Shown piece after piece: positions 8,928 through 17,322 of a stretch of DNA of 64,000 bases. Below the pieces are notes generated by a model, which did no database searches, was not told where the DNA came from, and worked only from the letters and a program-made list of their open reading frames with translations. The stretch is from Umezawaea tangerina (GTDB lineage Bacteria; Actinomycetota; Actinomycetes; Mycobacteriales; Pseudonocardiaceae): positions 248,001 through 312,000 of the forward strand of contig NZ_PVTF01000010.1 of assembly GCF_003002815.1 (NCBI RefSeq). Direction: 5' to 3'. A program made the translations under genes and the position numbers. Positions within the stretch are counted from its first letter, which is position 1. Each line of letters begins with the position of its first letter.

Positions 8928-9620
8928 GTGACCGAGCCGGAGCTGCCGCCGGAGGTCGTCGAGCTGGGCGACCGCGTGTTCGCGCTGCTGGACGAGGGAC
9001 GGCACGAGGAGGCCGAGCCGGGGCTGCGCGAGGTGCTGCGGTCGGCCGAACGGGTCCTCGGGCCGGACGCCCCGGTGACGATCGCCCTGCTGGACGACCT
9101 CGGCGGGACGCTGTACCAGATGCGGCGGCTGCCCGAGGCCGAGGCGATGCACCGGGAGGCCCTGGCGCGCTACCACCGGTCCGCGGGCGTCGACCACCCC
9201 GCGTCGCTGCACTGCGCCCACAACCTCGGCACCGCGCTGGTGATGCGCGGCGAGCGCGAGGAGGGCCTGGCACTGCTGGAGGACACGCTGGAACGGCGCA
9301 GGCGGGTGCTGGGGGAGCACAACGACACGGCCACCACCGTCGGGACGCTCGGCGCGGTGCTGTTCTCGCTGGGGGAGCACGCGCGGGGCCTGGCCCTGCT
9401 GGAAGGCGCCCACTCCTGGTTCCTCGCGGACCTCGGCCGGCAGCACCCGCAGACCATGGACGTGTGCGGCAACCTGGTGGCCGCGGTCTACGAGTCCGGC
9501 AACCGGGCCCGTGCCCGCGGCATGCTCACCCAGCTCCTGTCGGACTACGCGCAGGTGTTGGGGGAACGGCACCCCACGACGGTGGCCACCCGCGCGCGGT
9601 TGGCCCGCATGCGGTTCTGA
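8928..9620 (+). CDS. Tetratricopeptide repeat protein (kinesin-light-chain type)
   Basis: This 230-residue protein is made almost wholly of ~42-residue TPR units. The repeated pattern is L.RRVLGE(H/R)(N/H)..T followed by LG..L...G....A, typical of the TPR_10/TPR_12 (kinesin light chain) type. It starts at GTG 8928 with AGGAGAACCCC just upstream, 10 bases after the CHAT gene, so it is probably co-transcribed with it. It has no enzymatic motif and is likely a scaffold or partner for the CHAT protein. The gene ends 10 bases from the convergent response-regulator gene, with no clear terminator between them. Confidence 0.8.
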   Translation: MTEPELPPEVVELGDRVFALLDEGRHEEAEPGLREVLRSAERVLGPDAPVTIALLDDLGGTLYQMRRLPEAEAMHREALARYHRSAGVDHPASLHCAHNLGTALVMRGEREEGLALLEDTLERRRRVLGEHNDTATTVGTLGAVLFSLGEHARGLALLEGAHSWFLADLGRQHPQTMDVCGNLVAAVYESGNRARARGMLTQLLSDYAQVLGERHPTTVATRARLARMRF

Positions 9621-9630
9621 CGGCGGCCGG

Positions 9631-10239
9631 TCACAACTGGTTGGCGTACAAGGCCAACTGGGTGCGGTCGCGCAGGCCCAGCCGTCCGAGGACGCGGGAC
9701 ACGTGGTTCTTCACGGTGCCCTCGCTCAGGTGCAGCCGGGCGGCGATCTCGCGGTTGGTGGCGCCGGTGCCGACCAGCCGGACCACCTGGGTCTCCCGCG
9801 CCGTCAACGCGGACACCGGCGCGGGACGGGGCGCGGCGAGCTCGCGCGCGACCGCGGGGTCGAGCTGCGCCACCCCGGCGTGGGCGAGCCGCACCGCTTC
9901 GGCGAGCTCGCGCACGGGCAGGTCCTTGAGCAGGTAGCCGACGGCGCCCGCGCGCAGGGCCCGCACGACGTAGTCGTTGTCGTCGAACGTCGTCAGCATC
10001 ACGACCCGGCACCCCGGTGCCCTCCGGGCGAGGACACCAGCGGCCTCGACGCCGTCCACGACGGGCATCCGCACGTCCATCAGCACGACGTCCGGCCGGT
10101 GCTCCAGCGCCGCCTCGACGGCCGCGGCGCCGTCACCGGCGACCCCGACCACCTCGATGCCGGGCTGGATGCCGAGCAGCGAGGCGATCCCGTCGCGCAC
10201 CAGCTCCTGGTCGTCGACGACCAGCACCCGGACGGTCAC
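9631..10239 (-). CDS. NarL/LuxR-type response regulator
   Basis: This 202-residue two-domain regulator has a receiver domain (residues 1-120) with acidic pocket VVDDQE, phospho-acceptor Asp54 in VVLMDVRMP, Thr in VVMLTTFDD and the Lys in YLLKDLP. The LuxR-type helix-turn-helix (about 140-200) is LTARETQVVRL followed by TNREIAARLHLSEGTVKNHV. The GTG start overlaps the stop of the histidine-kinase gene (GTGA), so the pair is translationally coupled. The divergent membrane-protein gene at 11422 is a likely target by position. Its signal is not known. Confidence 0.92.
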   Translation of the reverse strand: MTVRVLVVDDQELVRDGIASLLGIQPGIEVVGVAGDGAAAVEAALEHRPDVVLMDVRMPVVDGVEAAGVLARRAPGCRVVMLTTFDDNDYVVRALRAGAVGYLLKDLPVRELAEAVRLAHAGVAQLDPAVARELAAPRPAPVSALTARETQVVRLVGTGATNREIAARLHLSEGTVKNHVSRVLGRLGLRDRTQLALYANQL

Positions 10240-11297
10240 GACGGCACCGTCACGGTCACCCGCGTGCCCGCGCCCGGCCTGCTGGCCACCTCGACCCGGC
10301 CGCCGACCAGCTCCGCGCGTTCCCGCATCCCGCGCAGCCCGAACCCCTCCGGCTGGTCCGGGTCGAACCCGCGGCCGTCGTCGACCACCTCCAGCCGGGC
10401 CTCGCGGTCGCCGAACGTGAGCGTGGCCGACACCGTGGTCGCGTGCGCGTGCCGCCGGGCGTTGGTCAGCGACTCCTGCGCGGCGCGGTACAGCGTGGCC
10501 AGCGACGCGCGGTCGGCGGCGGTGTGCTCGCCGACGACCGTGAGGCCGATCCCGGTGTCGCGCACCAGGTCCGCCAGCGCCGAGGGCAGGTCGAACGGGT
10601 CGGTGTCCGACCGCATCGCGCGCACCGACGAGCGCACGTCGCGCAGCGCCAGCCGGGCCGACCGGCGGGCGTCGGCGACCGCGCGGTCCGCGGCGGCCGG
10701 GTCGAGGTCGCGGAACGCCTCGGCCTTCTCCAGCTGCACGGCGATCGCGGTGAGGTGGTGGCCGAGCCCGTCGTGGATGTCGCGGGCCAGCCGGGTGCGC
10801 TCCACCGCCGCGGACAGCTCGGTCGCACGGGCGCGCGCCTCGCGTTCACGGGTGGCGATGGCCGCCATCGACAGCGCGAGCACCAGGCCGACGCAGAACA
10901 TCAGCACGTCGGACACCGAAGTGGCGTCGGTGTACCAGCCCGGCATCCACAGCAGGTAGCCGCCGAGCAGCAGCACCAGGGACACCCCGCCGAGCGCGAG
11001 CCCGACCCGTCGCCCGAGCTGGAGGTAGGCGGTGAACGGCACCAGCACGAACAGCACCCGCGACAGCCCGGACTCGTCCAGCGCGGCGACCGCGACGTAG
11101 AGCGCGAGCCGGAGGGCGAGCAGCGCGACGACGTGCCGCCCGCCGAGGGACTCCACGGCGACCAGCACGCCGATCCCGGCGACGAAACCGGCCAAGCGCA
11201 GGGGATCGGCGTCGGGGGACAGGCCCGCGACGGCGTAGTAGAGGCCCGCCAGCAGCACCACGGCGTAGACGAGCACGGACACCCGGAAGAGACGCAT
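10236..11297 (-). CDS. NarL-system sensor histidine kinase
   Basis: This ~353-residue kinase has five or six N-terminal membrane segments (residues 1-150), then a HisKA_3 dimerisation box RTRLARDIHDGLGHHLTAIA with the phospho-accepting His, and a C-terminal HATPase with N-box AQESLTNARRHAHA and G-boxes DDGRGFDP and GFGLRGMRER. ATG 11297 is chosen because the upstream frame is Pro/Arg-rich and unlike a kinase N-terminus. There is almost no extracellular loop, which suggests sensing within the membrane. It forms an operon with the response regulator through a four-base overlap. Confidence 0.9.
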   Translation of the reverse strand: MRLFRVSVLVYAVVLLAGLYYAVAGLSPDADPLRLAGFVAGIGVLVAVESLGGRHVVALLALRLALYVAVAALDESGLSRVLFVLVPFTAYLQLGRRVGLALGGVSLVLLLGGYLLWMPGWYTDATSVSDVLMFCVGLVLALSMAAIATREREARARATELSAAVERTRLARDIHDGLGHHLTAIAVQLEKAEAFRDLDPAAADRAVADARRSARLALRDVRSSVRAMRSDTDPFDLPSALADLVRDTGIGLTVVGEHTAADRASLATLYRAAQESLTNARRHAHATTVSATLTFGDREARLEVVDDGRGFDPDQPEGFGLRGMRERAELVGGRVEVASRPGAGTRVTVTVPS

Positions 11298-11421
11298 CAC
11301 CGACCACTGTCGCCGGTTCGGCGCCGGTCCGGTAGTGCCGGGCGGCACGTGCCGGTGGGCACTTCCGGGGCACGGCCGCGGGTTCCTAGCGTTCCGGGGC
11401 GTGTCGAACGGAGGAGAGGGC

Positions 11422-11979
11422 ATGTCCGAGACGGTGGTGACCCGGTCCGGCGCGTGGTCGGGGGTGGTGGCCGGTGCGGTGATCGGGCTGACCGGCGGGG
11501 TCGAGGGGTTCCTGGGCGAGACGGGGGTGACGAGCGCGCTGCTGGCGTTGACACCGGCGTTGGCGGTGCCGTTGCTGGTGGTGCTGCGGGAGGGGCAGCG
11601 GTCGGACCGGTTCGGTGCCGTGGCCTACCTGGTGAACCTGGTGGGGCTGGGGTTGTTCGGGGGTGCGGCGTTCAGCCTGAACATGGTGCTGTTCTTCCTG
11701 GACGTACGACCCTCGGGGGTGCCCGTCGTGGGGTTGCTGGGCAGCGCGCTGGTGTTCGCGGTGGGGTCCGTGCTGTTCGGAGTGGCGATGCTGCGGGCCG
11801 GGGTGCACCCGCGGGTGCCGGTGTGGGGGTACACCGTGCTGCTGCCGGTGTTCGCGGTCGCGGCCCGGCTGCCGGACGGCCCGGCGACCAGCCTGCTGCA
11901 CGTGGCGGTCGGGACGTCCCTGGTGTGGCTGGGGGCCGGGATCCTCGGACGAACCCGGCTCGTGACCTCCGCCGCCTAG
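11422..11979 (+). CDS. Small integral membrane protein divergent from two-component system
   Basis: This 185-residue protein has five or six predicted membrane helices and little else. The ATG is well defined by GGAGGAGAGG three bases upstream. It is transcribed divergently from the histidine kinase across ~125 bases, the usual arrangement for a target of the NarL-type pair. No family-specific motif is recognised; transport or envelope-stress sensing are both possible. An MOSC-like gene follows after 10 bases and may share the transcript. Confidence 0.7.
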   Translation: MSETVVTRSGAWSGVVAGAVIGLTGGVEGFLGETGVTSALLALTPALAVPLLVVLREGQRSDRFGAVAYLVNLVGLGLFGGAAFSLNMVLFFLDVRPSGVPVVGLLGSALVFAVGSVLFGVAMLRAGVHPRVPVWGYTVLLPVFAVAARLPDGPATSLLHVAVGTSLVWLGAGILGRTRLVTSAA

Positions 11980-11989
11980 AATCCGCGCG

Positions 11990-12688
11990 ATGTCGACGCT
12001 TCCCCCGCTCGGTCACCTGGATCTCCTGCTCGTCGCCCCCAGCACCGCCGAGTTCTGCACCGTCCCCGTCGGTGCCGCCGAGTTCGACGTGGTCGCGAAC
12101 CGGATCGAGGGGAGCGTCCGCAACACCGGGCAGGTGATCGGTGCGGACGTCCGAAGCCCCGCCTACCCGCGGTACACGCCGGTGCTGAACCGGCAGTCCG
12201 TGTCCCTGATCAGCGACACGGACCTGGACCACATCGCCGGGGAGCTGGGGCTGGAGGCCGAGGCGTGCGGGAAGGGGCTGCAGTCGTTGGCCGCGGCTTA
12301 CGAGGTGGCGCCGCGGGACGTGGAGGGCGACGCGGCCGTACGGCTGTTCCTGGCGCAGTGCCTGGGGGTGAACGTGGTGGTGAAGGGGTTCCAGGGGGCC
12401 GGGGAGATCGAGGACTTCCTGGTGCTCCCACCAGGGGTGGACTTCGGGCCGTACGACGCGGAACAGCGCAAGTTCACCGGGGCGACGGTGATGGTGACGC
12501 GGGTGAACACGCCGTGCGCGCAGCCGGCGGCGATGATCGCGAAGTACTACCCGGAGGTGGTGGAAGGGGTGGCGAAGGGGTTCATCGTGGCGGGGAGGGG
12601 GAGGAGGGGGTTCGTGGGGATGGTGGTGAGGAGTGGGGGGATGGTGGAGGGGGATCTGGTGGGGTTTGTGCCGTTTGGGGGGAGGTGA
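11990..12688 (+). CDS. MOSC-domain-like protein
   Basis: This 232-residue soluble protein has a C-terminal half (VMVTRVNTPCAQPAAMIA, then YPEVVEGVAKGFIVAGRGRRGFVGMVV and GGMVEGDLVGF, read in pieces) that matches the pattern of MOSC sulphur-carrier domains: a Cys-containing TPC motif, then a G(R/K)RG(W/F)VG strand and a G.V..GD.V turn. The N-terminal half is unlike standard MOSC beta-barrels that I can recall. The assignment is by motif only. The last 150 bases are strongly G-biased on the coding strand (runs of GGGGGATGGTGG type). The gene is the last one before a repeat-rich intergenic region. Confidence 0.5.
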   Translation: MSTLPPLGHLDLLLVAPSTAEFCTVPVGAAEFDVVANRIEGSVRNTGQVIGADVRSPAYPRYTPVLNRQSVSLISDTDLDHIAGELGLEAEACGKGLQSLAAAYEVAPRDVEGDAAVRLFLAQCLGVNVVVKGFQGAGEIEDFLVLPPGVDFGPYDAEQRKFTGATVMVTRVNTPCAQPAAMIAKYYPEVVEGVAKGFIVAGRGRRGFVGMVVRSGGMVEGDLVGFVPFGGR

Positions 12689-12860
12689 GGGGTTGTGTGT
12701 GTACCGCTCGGTGGCTGGGGGCTTTCCGGGGAGCTTGGTCTCTGGTCTGGTCGTTGCCCGTGAGGCTGGCTCCTGGGTCCTGCCCTCGCGAGTCCAGGCT
12801 CCGGTTTCGTTGTTCCCACCCCTGGGGAAGCCCGGCCCCCGGCGCGCGATTGTCTCAATG

Positions 12861-12911
12861 CTTGATCTTGCTTGTCAAGACGATAGAGCTGTCTTGACAA
12901 GCAAGATCAAG
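12861..12911. repeat. 21-base perfect inverted repeat (strong hairpin)
   Basis: Arms 12861-12881 and 12891-12911 are perfect reverse complements (CTTGATCTTGCTTGTCAAGAC on the left, read here as two overlapping pieces CTTGATCTTGC and CTTGTCAAGAC) around a 9-base loop GATAGAGCT. The arms are AT-richer than all surrounding DNA. No T tract follows. It lies 173 bases after the MOSC-like gene and may be a terminator or a mobile palindromic element. Confidence 0.85.
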
Positions 12912-12929
12912 CAGGAGGGCGCTGTGGAT

Positions 12930-13275
12930 CGGGGGCAGAGGGGAAGTCTGGCTTCGCCAGCATCAGGCTTCGCCTGACTCAAGCATCCTCGGCTCCGCCG
13001 TCGGACAAGGCATCCGCGCTTCGCGTCGGACAGGGCATCCTTGCTGCGCGGCGGACAAGGCCCCAGGCGCTCCGCGCCGGATGCGCGTTGGCGGGCTTCG
13101 CCCGACGACGGATCCTCGGCTTCGCCGTCGGACGAGGCGTCCTCGCTGCGCGTCGGACAAAGCGGGTGGGCGCTCCGCGCCGGATGCGTGCTGGCGGGCT
13201 GCGCCCAACGTGGTGTTGTGCTCGGCTTGGCCGTCGGACGAGGCGTCCTTGCCTGCTTTGCGTTTGACCAAGACG
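12930..13275. repeat. Array of mini-hairpins and imperfect direct repeats
   Basis: This non-coding stretch is a chain of short hairpins with 3-base loops, for example CTGGC-TTC-GCCAG, CAGGC-TTC-GCCTG, GGCGC-TCC-GCGCC (twice) and CGGC-TTC-GCCG. The unit TCGGACAAG or TCGGACGAGG recurs every ~25-28 bases. A block of about 100 bases (12988-13100) recurs imperfectly at 13108-13206, with the same order of CGGCTYCGCCGTCGGAC, CGCTGCGCG-type and GGCGCTCCGCGCCGGATGCG elements. No credible gene is present. Confidence 0.75.
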
Positions 13276-13277
13276 TG

Positions 13278-13326
13278 CCGAAGCCGGAGCGGGTCGGGGG
13301 ACCGCTCCGGCTTCGGGTTTTCTTTT
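13278..13326. terminator. Rho-independent terminator next to halogenase 3' end
   Basis: Perfect 15-base stem (13278-13292 and 13302-13316; arm CCGAAGCCGGAGCGG) with a 9-base loop, followed on the + strand by GTTTTCTTTT. It lies two bases past the stop of the minus-strand halogenase gene and would stop transcription from the left; on the minus strand it can also end the halogenase transcript. Confidence 0.85.
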
Positions 13327-13327
13327 C

Positions 13328-14920
13328 CTACTTGGCGTGCAGCTGCTTGAGGTAGTCGTAGGTGGTGGGGAGGGTCTTCAGGAGTTCGGCCTGCTTGCGC
13401 TTGATGTCGGCGAAGACGTGTTCCGCCGAGTCGAGCATGGAGGGGTGGTGGGTGAGCTTGGTGAGGGTTTGCTGGGGGTCGAAGCCGAGGCCGGTGAAGA
13501 CGCAGTAGTAGCTGGCGTTGGTCCAGAAGTTGCGGAACTCGGCGTCGAAGTTGCCGTAGTAGGTGCTCTCGTCGGTGACGGGCATGTTGATGGGGAGACC
13601 CGCCTTGTACATGCGGATCTTCTCCTTGATGTCGTCCGCGAGCACCAGGTCCTTGCAGGCGCGCCAGAACTCGGTGTCGTTGCGGGCGGCCAGGCTGAAG
13701 TGGGCCTGGAGGAAGTCGCGGGAGTCGTCGAACATGGTGTTGATCTCCGCGTTGAAGCGGTCGGCGAAGATCGGGTCGAAGTTCTTGTCCGGGAAGTGCT
13801 TCGCGAGCTGGTAGAGCGCGGCGGTGATGAAGTAGATGCCGGTGGACTCGAGGGGCTCGAGGAAGCAGGAGGACAGGCCGATGGCGGCGACGTTGCGGAC
13901 CCAGGTGCGGCGGTTGCGGCCGACGCGGAACTTGATGTGGTTGAGCTTCTGCTCGCTGGGGTCGAGGCCCCACATGTCGCAGAACTCCTGGGTGGCGGCG
14001 TCCTGGGTGGTGAAGCGGCTGGAGTAGACGTGGCCGGTGCCGAAACGGCCCAGCATGGGGATCTTCCAGGTCCAGCCGTTGGTCATGGCGATGGAGCCGG
14101 TGAACGGCTCGACGCCGTTGGCCTCGTCGTCGTGCGGCACCTGGGTGGCGACGGCGCGGTCGTTGAGCAGGTGGTCGCTCATGTCGAGGAACGGCTCGCG
14201 CATGACGCCGTTGATGAGCAGGGCGCGGAAACCGGAGCAGTCGACGAAGAAGTCGCCCTCGATCTTGCGGCCGCCCTTGGTGTTCAACGCGGTCACGTGG
14301 CCGCGGGTGTCCACGTCGGCGTCGATGAACTCGTCCTGGATGTGGATCGCGCCCTGCTTGTTGGTCGCGAACTTGCGCAGGAACTCGGCCACCAGCGCGG
14401 CGTCGAAGTGCCACGCGTAGTTCGTCCACTTGGTGCCGTCGGCGAACCGCGGCGCCAGCTTCGCGTCGAGGATCGGGGGCTCGCGGTAGCAGGCGTAGTC
14501 GAACGCTTCGGTGGTCTGGCCGGTGAGGCGCTTGTGCGACCAGTACGCCGACAGCGGCTCGTTCTCGTGGTTGGGCAGCAGACCGAACAGGTGGTAGTAG
14601 TGGTCGGTCGTGTCGCGGTAGGGCCGGGGGTTCGCGTCACCCCTGCCGCCGGTGCGCCAGTTGGTGAACTTGATGCCCATCTTGAAGCTGGCGTTGCACT
14701 CCCGCATCCAGTCCTCCTCGGCCAGGCCGAGGAAGTCGAAGAACACCTTGTGCAGGTTCGGGACGGTCGCCTCGCCGACGCCGATCCTGGGGACCGACGG
14801 TGCTTCCAGCACGGTGATCTTGACAGCGGGGCCGAGCGCCTTGCCGAGGTAGGACGCGGTCATCCAGCCCGCCGTGCCGCCACCCAGGACGACGACATTC
14901 TTGATCCTGCGATCTTCCAT
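13328..14920 (-). CDS. FADH2-dependent tryptophan halogenase (PrnA/RebH type)
   Basis: This 530-residue protein is the exact size of RebH and close to PrnA. Visible features: N-terminal FAD-binding GGGTAGWMTASYLG; the catalytic Lys in NLHKVFFDFLG (Lys79 of PrnA); GWTWKIPMLGRFG, the WxWxIP signature; and LEPLESTGIYFI, which holds the catalytic Glu (Glu346 of PrnA). Over its length it reads as a close relative of tryptophan 7-halogenases. It should chlorinate free L-Trp, using FADH2 from a partner reductase; a candidate is encoded at 37164. ATG 14920 is chosen because GGAAGG lies 10 bases upstream; an upstream in-frame ATG at 14947 lacks one. It is divergent from the Dap-NRPS operon across ~330 bases. 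Confidence 0.93.
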   Translation of the reverse strand: MEDRRIKNVVVLGGGTAGWMTASYLGKALGPAVKITVLEAPSVPRIGVGEATVPNLHKVFFDFLGLAEEDWMRECNASFKMGIKFTNWRTGGRGDANPRPYRDTTDHYYHLFGLLPNHENEPLSAYWSHKRLTGQTTEAFDYACYREPPILDAKLAPRFADGTKWTNYAWHFDAALVAEFLRKFATNKQGAIHIQDEFIDADVDTRGHVTALNTKGGRKIEGDFFVDCSGFRALLINGVMREPFLDMSDHLLNDRAVATQVPHDDEANGVEPFTGSIAMTNGWTWKIPMLGRFGTGHVYSSRFTTQDAATQEFCDMWGLDPSEQKLNHIKFRVGRNRRTWVRNVAAIGLSSCFLEPLESTGIYFITAALYQLAKHFPDKNFDPIFADRFNAEINTMFDDSRDFLQAHFSLAARNDTEFWRACKDLVLADDIKEKIRMYKAGLPINMPVTDESTYYGNFDAEFRNFWTNASYYCVFTGLGFDPQQTLTKLTHHPSMLDSAEHVFADIKRKQAELLKTLPTTYDYLKQLHAK

Positions 14921-15249
14921 CGAAGACGATCCTTCCTGTCCGCACACGACAAAAGTCGCGGATGTGAATTGTTGATGGGGGCGCGACGGCAGTCCGGTAA
15001 ATGGCGCGCTCTACTGGGATCAAACATAAGCACCGTCGAGTGAGCCTGTCAATGTTCCGCCCACGTTGCGCGCGAGTGGACAACTCGATTTTCTATATAT
15101 TTTCTCTAGTCGACCCCCGGTGGACCGGTAACCGCAGGTAGGTCGGTTCGTCAGCCCTGTGTCAGCGCCTCGTCAGCCCTGGTCGGCAGCATATTCATCA
15201 GGTCGCCGCGGTACGTTGCCGCGGTTAGCGCAGAGGAGCGTGGGTACAC
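14921..15249. promoter_or_regulatory. Divergent promoter region, halogenase / Dap-NRPS operon
   Basis: This 329-base gap separates the minus-strand halogenase from the plus-strand sbnB-like gene. It holds an AT-rich island at 15087-15112 (ATTTTCTATATATTTTCTCT), exceptional in this DNA and the likely core of one or both promoters. GAGGAG at 15233-15238 is the ribosome-binding site for the downstream ATG. No regulator gene is encoded in the peptide cluster, so control probably comes from elsewhere. Confidence 0.55.
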
Positions 15250-16281
15250 ATGTCGGATCTGACTCCGACCTTCGCGGTGATTTCCGGCGCTCAAGTCCAC
15301 GAGGTATTGCAGGGTCGCGACAAGCACCTCCTGGATTTGGTCGAAGCGGCCTACCGGCTGCACGGGTCCGGGGACACCGTGAACCCTCCTTCGTATTTCC
15401 TGCGTTTCCCGCAGGACCCCGCGTCGCGCATCATCGCCCTGCCGGCCTCGGTCGGCGGTGACATCGGCGTGCACGGCGTGAAGTGGATCTCCAGCTTCCC
15501 TGCCAACGTGGAACGGGGCATCCCGCGCGCCTCGGCCGTGCTGATCCTCAACGACCAGGAGACCGGTTACCCGATCGCCTGCATGGAGAGCTCCATCATC
15601 AGCGCGGTGCGCACGGCCGCGTCGGCCGCGCTCGCCGCCGACTGGCTGACCCGCGACCGGGGCAGGCCGACGAAGGTCGGTTTCATCGGCACCGGGCTGA
15701 TCGCCCGCTACATCCACACCTACCTCACCGGCAGCGGCTGGTCGTTCGACGAGGTCGGCATCCACGACCTCAGCGCCGAGCACGCCGCCGGGTTCCAGGG
15801 CTACGTCGAGTCCACCGGTGACGGCACCGTGCGGATCCACGACAGCGCCGAGAGCCTGATCAGGGCTTCCGACCTCGTGGTGTTCGCGACCGTCGCGGGC
15901 GAGCCGCACATCACCGACCCGACGTGGTTCGAGCACAACCCGCTGGTGCTGCACGTGTCGCTGCGCGACCTCTCCCCGGAGGTCGTGCTGTCGGGCACGA
16001 ACATCGTCGACGACGTCGAGCACTGCCTCAAGGCCAACACCTCGGTGCACCTGGCCGAGCAGGCGGAGGGCAACCGCGACTTCCTGTCCGGGACGCTGTT
16101 CGACGTGATGACCGGGGCGGCGCGGCTGCCCGCGGACAAGCCGATCTTCTTCTCGCCGTTCGGTCTGGGTGTGCTGGACCTGGCCGTCGGCAAGTTCGTC
16201 CACGACGAGGTGGGCCGCGCAGGCGACCTGACCCACGTGGACGACTTCTTCTATGACCTGCATCGCTACGGGAAGCGATGA
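15250..16281 (+). CDS. sbnB: SbnB-like dehydrogenase of 2,3-diaminopropionate synthesis
   Basis: This 343-residue member of the ornithine cyclodeaminase / mu-crystallin superfamily has a Rossmann motif VGFIGTGLIARYIHTYL, and the N-terminal substrate region includes NPPSYFLRFP and GVKWISSFPAN. Relatives such as SbnB oxidatively hydrolyse N-(1-amino-1-carboxy-2-ethyl)-glutamate with NAD+ to give L-2,3-diaminopropionate and 2-oxoglutarate. The next gene is SbnA-like, the enzyme that makes this intermediate, so the pair supplies Dap. Both lie directly upstream of the NRPS, on the same strand and with short gaps, supporting Dap as an NRPS building block. The assignment to the SbnB branch rests on this pairing. 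Confidence 0.88.
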   Translation: MSDLTPTFAVISGAQVHEVLQGRDKHLLDLVEAAYRLHGSGDTVNPPSYFLRFPQDPASRIIALPASVGGDIGVHGVKWISSFPANVERGIPRASAVLILNDQETGYPIACMESSIISAVRTAASAALAADWLTRDRGRPTKVGFIGTGLIARYIHTYLTGSGWSFDEVGIHDLSAEHAAGFQGYVESTGDGTVRIHDSAESLIRASDLVVFATVAGEPHITDPTWFEHNPLVLHVSLRDLSPEVVLSGTNIVDDVEHCLKANTSVHLAEQAEGNRDFLSGTLFDVMTGAARLPADKPIFFSPFGLGVLDLAVGKFVHDEVGRAGDLTHVDDFFYDLHRYGKR

Positions 16282-16314
16282 GTCGCTGCTGGTCGATCTC
16301 GTAGGAGTCGGTTC

Positions 16315-17322
16315 ATGCCAGTCATATCCACGCCGCAAGAGTTCAACGTGGACGATCTGTACGTAGATCTCCGGACGCTGTCCGGGCACCCGTTGTACCT
16401 CAAGTGCGAGGGCTTCAACTTCGCCGGGTCCATCAAGCTGAAGGCCGCGACCGAGATGGTCGCGACCGCCGTGCGCAACGGGCAGCTGCGGCCGGGGGAC
16501 ACCCTGGTCGAGAGCTCGTCGGGCAACCTCGGCGTCGCCCTCAGCCTGGTGGCCGCGAGCCAGGGCTACGGGTTCCTCTGCGTCACGGACACGCGGTGCA
16601 CGCTCGCCGCGCGCCAGCTGATGCAGTCGCTCGGCACGCAGGTGCACGTCGTCACCGAGCCGCACCCCGAGGAGGGGCTGCTCGGCGCGCGCATCCGGTT
16701 CGTCGAGCGGATGCGCCGCGAGCGGGGCTACGTCTGGCTCAACCAGTACGCCAACCCCGGCAACGCGATGGCGCACTACCTCACCACCGGGCCGGAGATC
16801 CTCAAGAGCTTCCCCGAGGTCGAGGTGCTCTTCATCGGCGCGGGCAGCACCGGCACGCTGATGGGCTGCTCGCGGTACTTCCGGGAGAACCGGCCGTCGG
16901 TGCGGATCGTGGCGATCGACAGCGTCGGCTCGGTGACCTTCGGGACGCCCGCCCAGCCGCGGATGCTGCCGGGCCTGGGCACCAGCGTGAGACCGCCGCT
17001 GCTCGACGAGTCCATCGTGGACGAGGTCGTGCACGTGGCGGAGATCGACACCGTGCGGGCCTGCCGGATGCTGGTGCGCCACGGTTTCCTGTTCGGCGGG
17101 TCCACCGGAACCGTCATCAGCGGGGCGATGGACTGGCTCGCGCGCAACCGGCCGGACGACGGGCTCTCGGCCGTGGCGATCTCACCGGACCTGGGTGACC
17201 GGTACCTGGACACCATCTACCACGACCAGTGGATCGCGGACATCTACGGCGCCGAAGTGCTGGCGGAGAACGGATCCCGACTGTCGGCCCCTCCGACGGC
17301 CATCTCAAGGAGAAGCTCATGA
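16315..17322 (+). CDS. sbnA: SbnA-like N-(2-amino-2-carboxyethyl)-L-glutamate synthase
   Basis: This 335-residue fold-type II PLP enzyme is of the cysteine-synthase family. The PLP-lysine region is FNFAGSIKLKAATEMV (Lys in SIKLKAA), the phosphate-binding/substrate loop is ESSSGNLGVALS, and the glycine loop is GAGSTGTLMGCSRYF. Ser is conserved near the C-terminus in FGGSTGTV. SbnA joins O-phospho-serine with glutamate to form the adduct cleaved by SbnB. The stop overlaps the NRPS start (ATGA), so Dap supply and NRPS are translationally coupled. The neighbouring sbnB-like gene distinguishes it from ordinary cysteine synthase. Confidence 0.88.
   Translation: MPVISTPQEFNVDDLYVDLRTLSGHPLYLKCEGFNFAGSIKLKAATEMVATAVRNGQLRPGDTLVESSSGNLGVALSLVAASQGYGFLCVTDTRCTLAARQLMQSLGTQVHVVTEPHPEEGLLGARIRFVERMRRERGYVWLNQYANPGNAMAHYLTTGPEILKSFPEVEVLFIGAGSTGTLMGCSRYFRENRPSVRIVAIDSVGSVTFGTPAQPRMLPGLGTSVRPPLLDESIVDEVVHVAEIDTVRACRMLVRHGFLFGGSTGTVISGAMDWLARNRPDDGLSAVAISPDLGDRYLDTIYHDQWIADIYGAEVLAENGSRLSAPPTAISRRSS

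Noticed and set aside
12930-13275. CRISPR array
   Set aside because: Units are variable, overlap with self-complementary hairpins, have no constant spacer length, and no cas genes are present.
12633-13355. Several plus-strand frames of 90-115 residues across the repeat zone
   Set aside because: They run through hairpin arrays and direct repeats, start without ribosome-binding sites and give repetitive Arg/Ala/Ser peptides.
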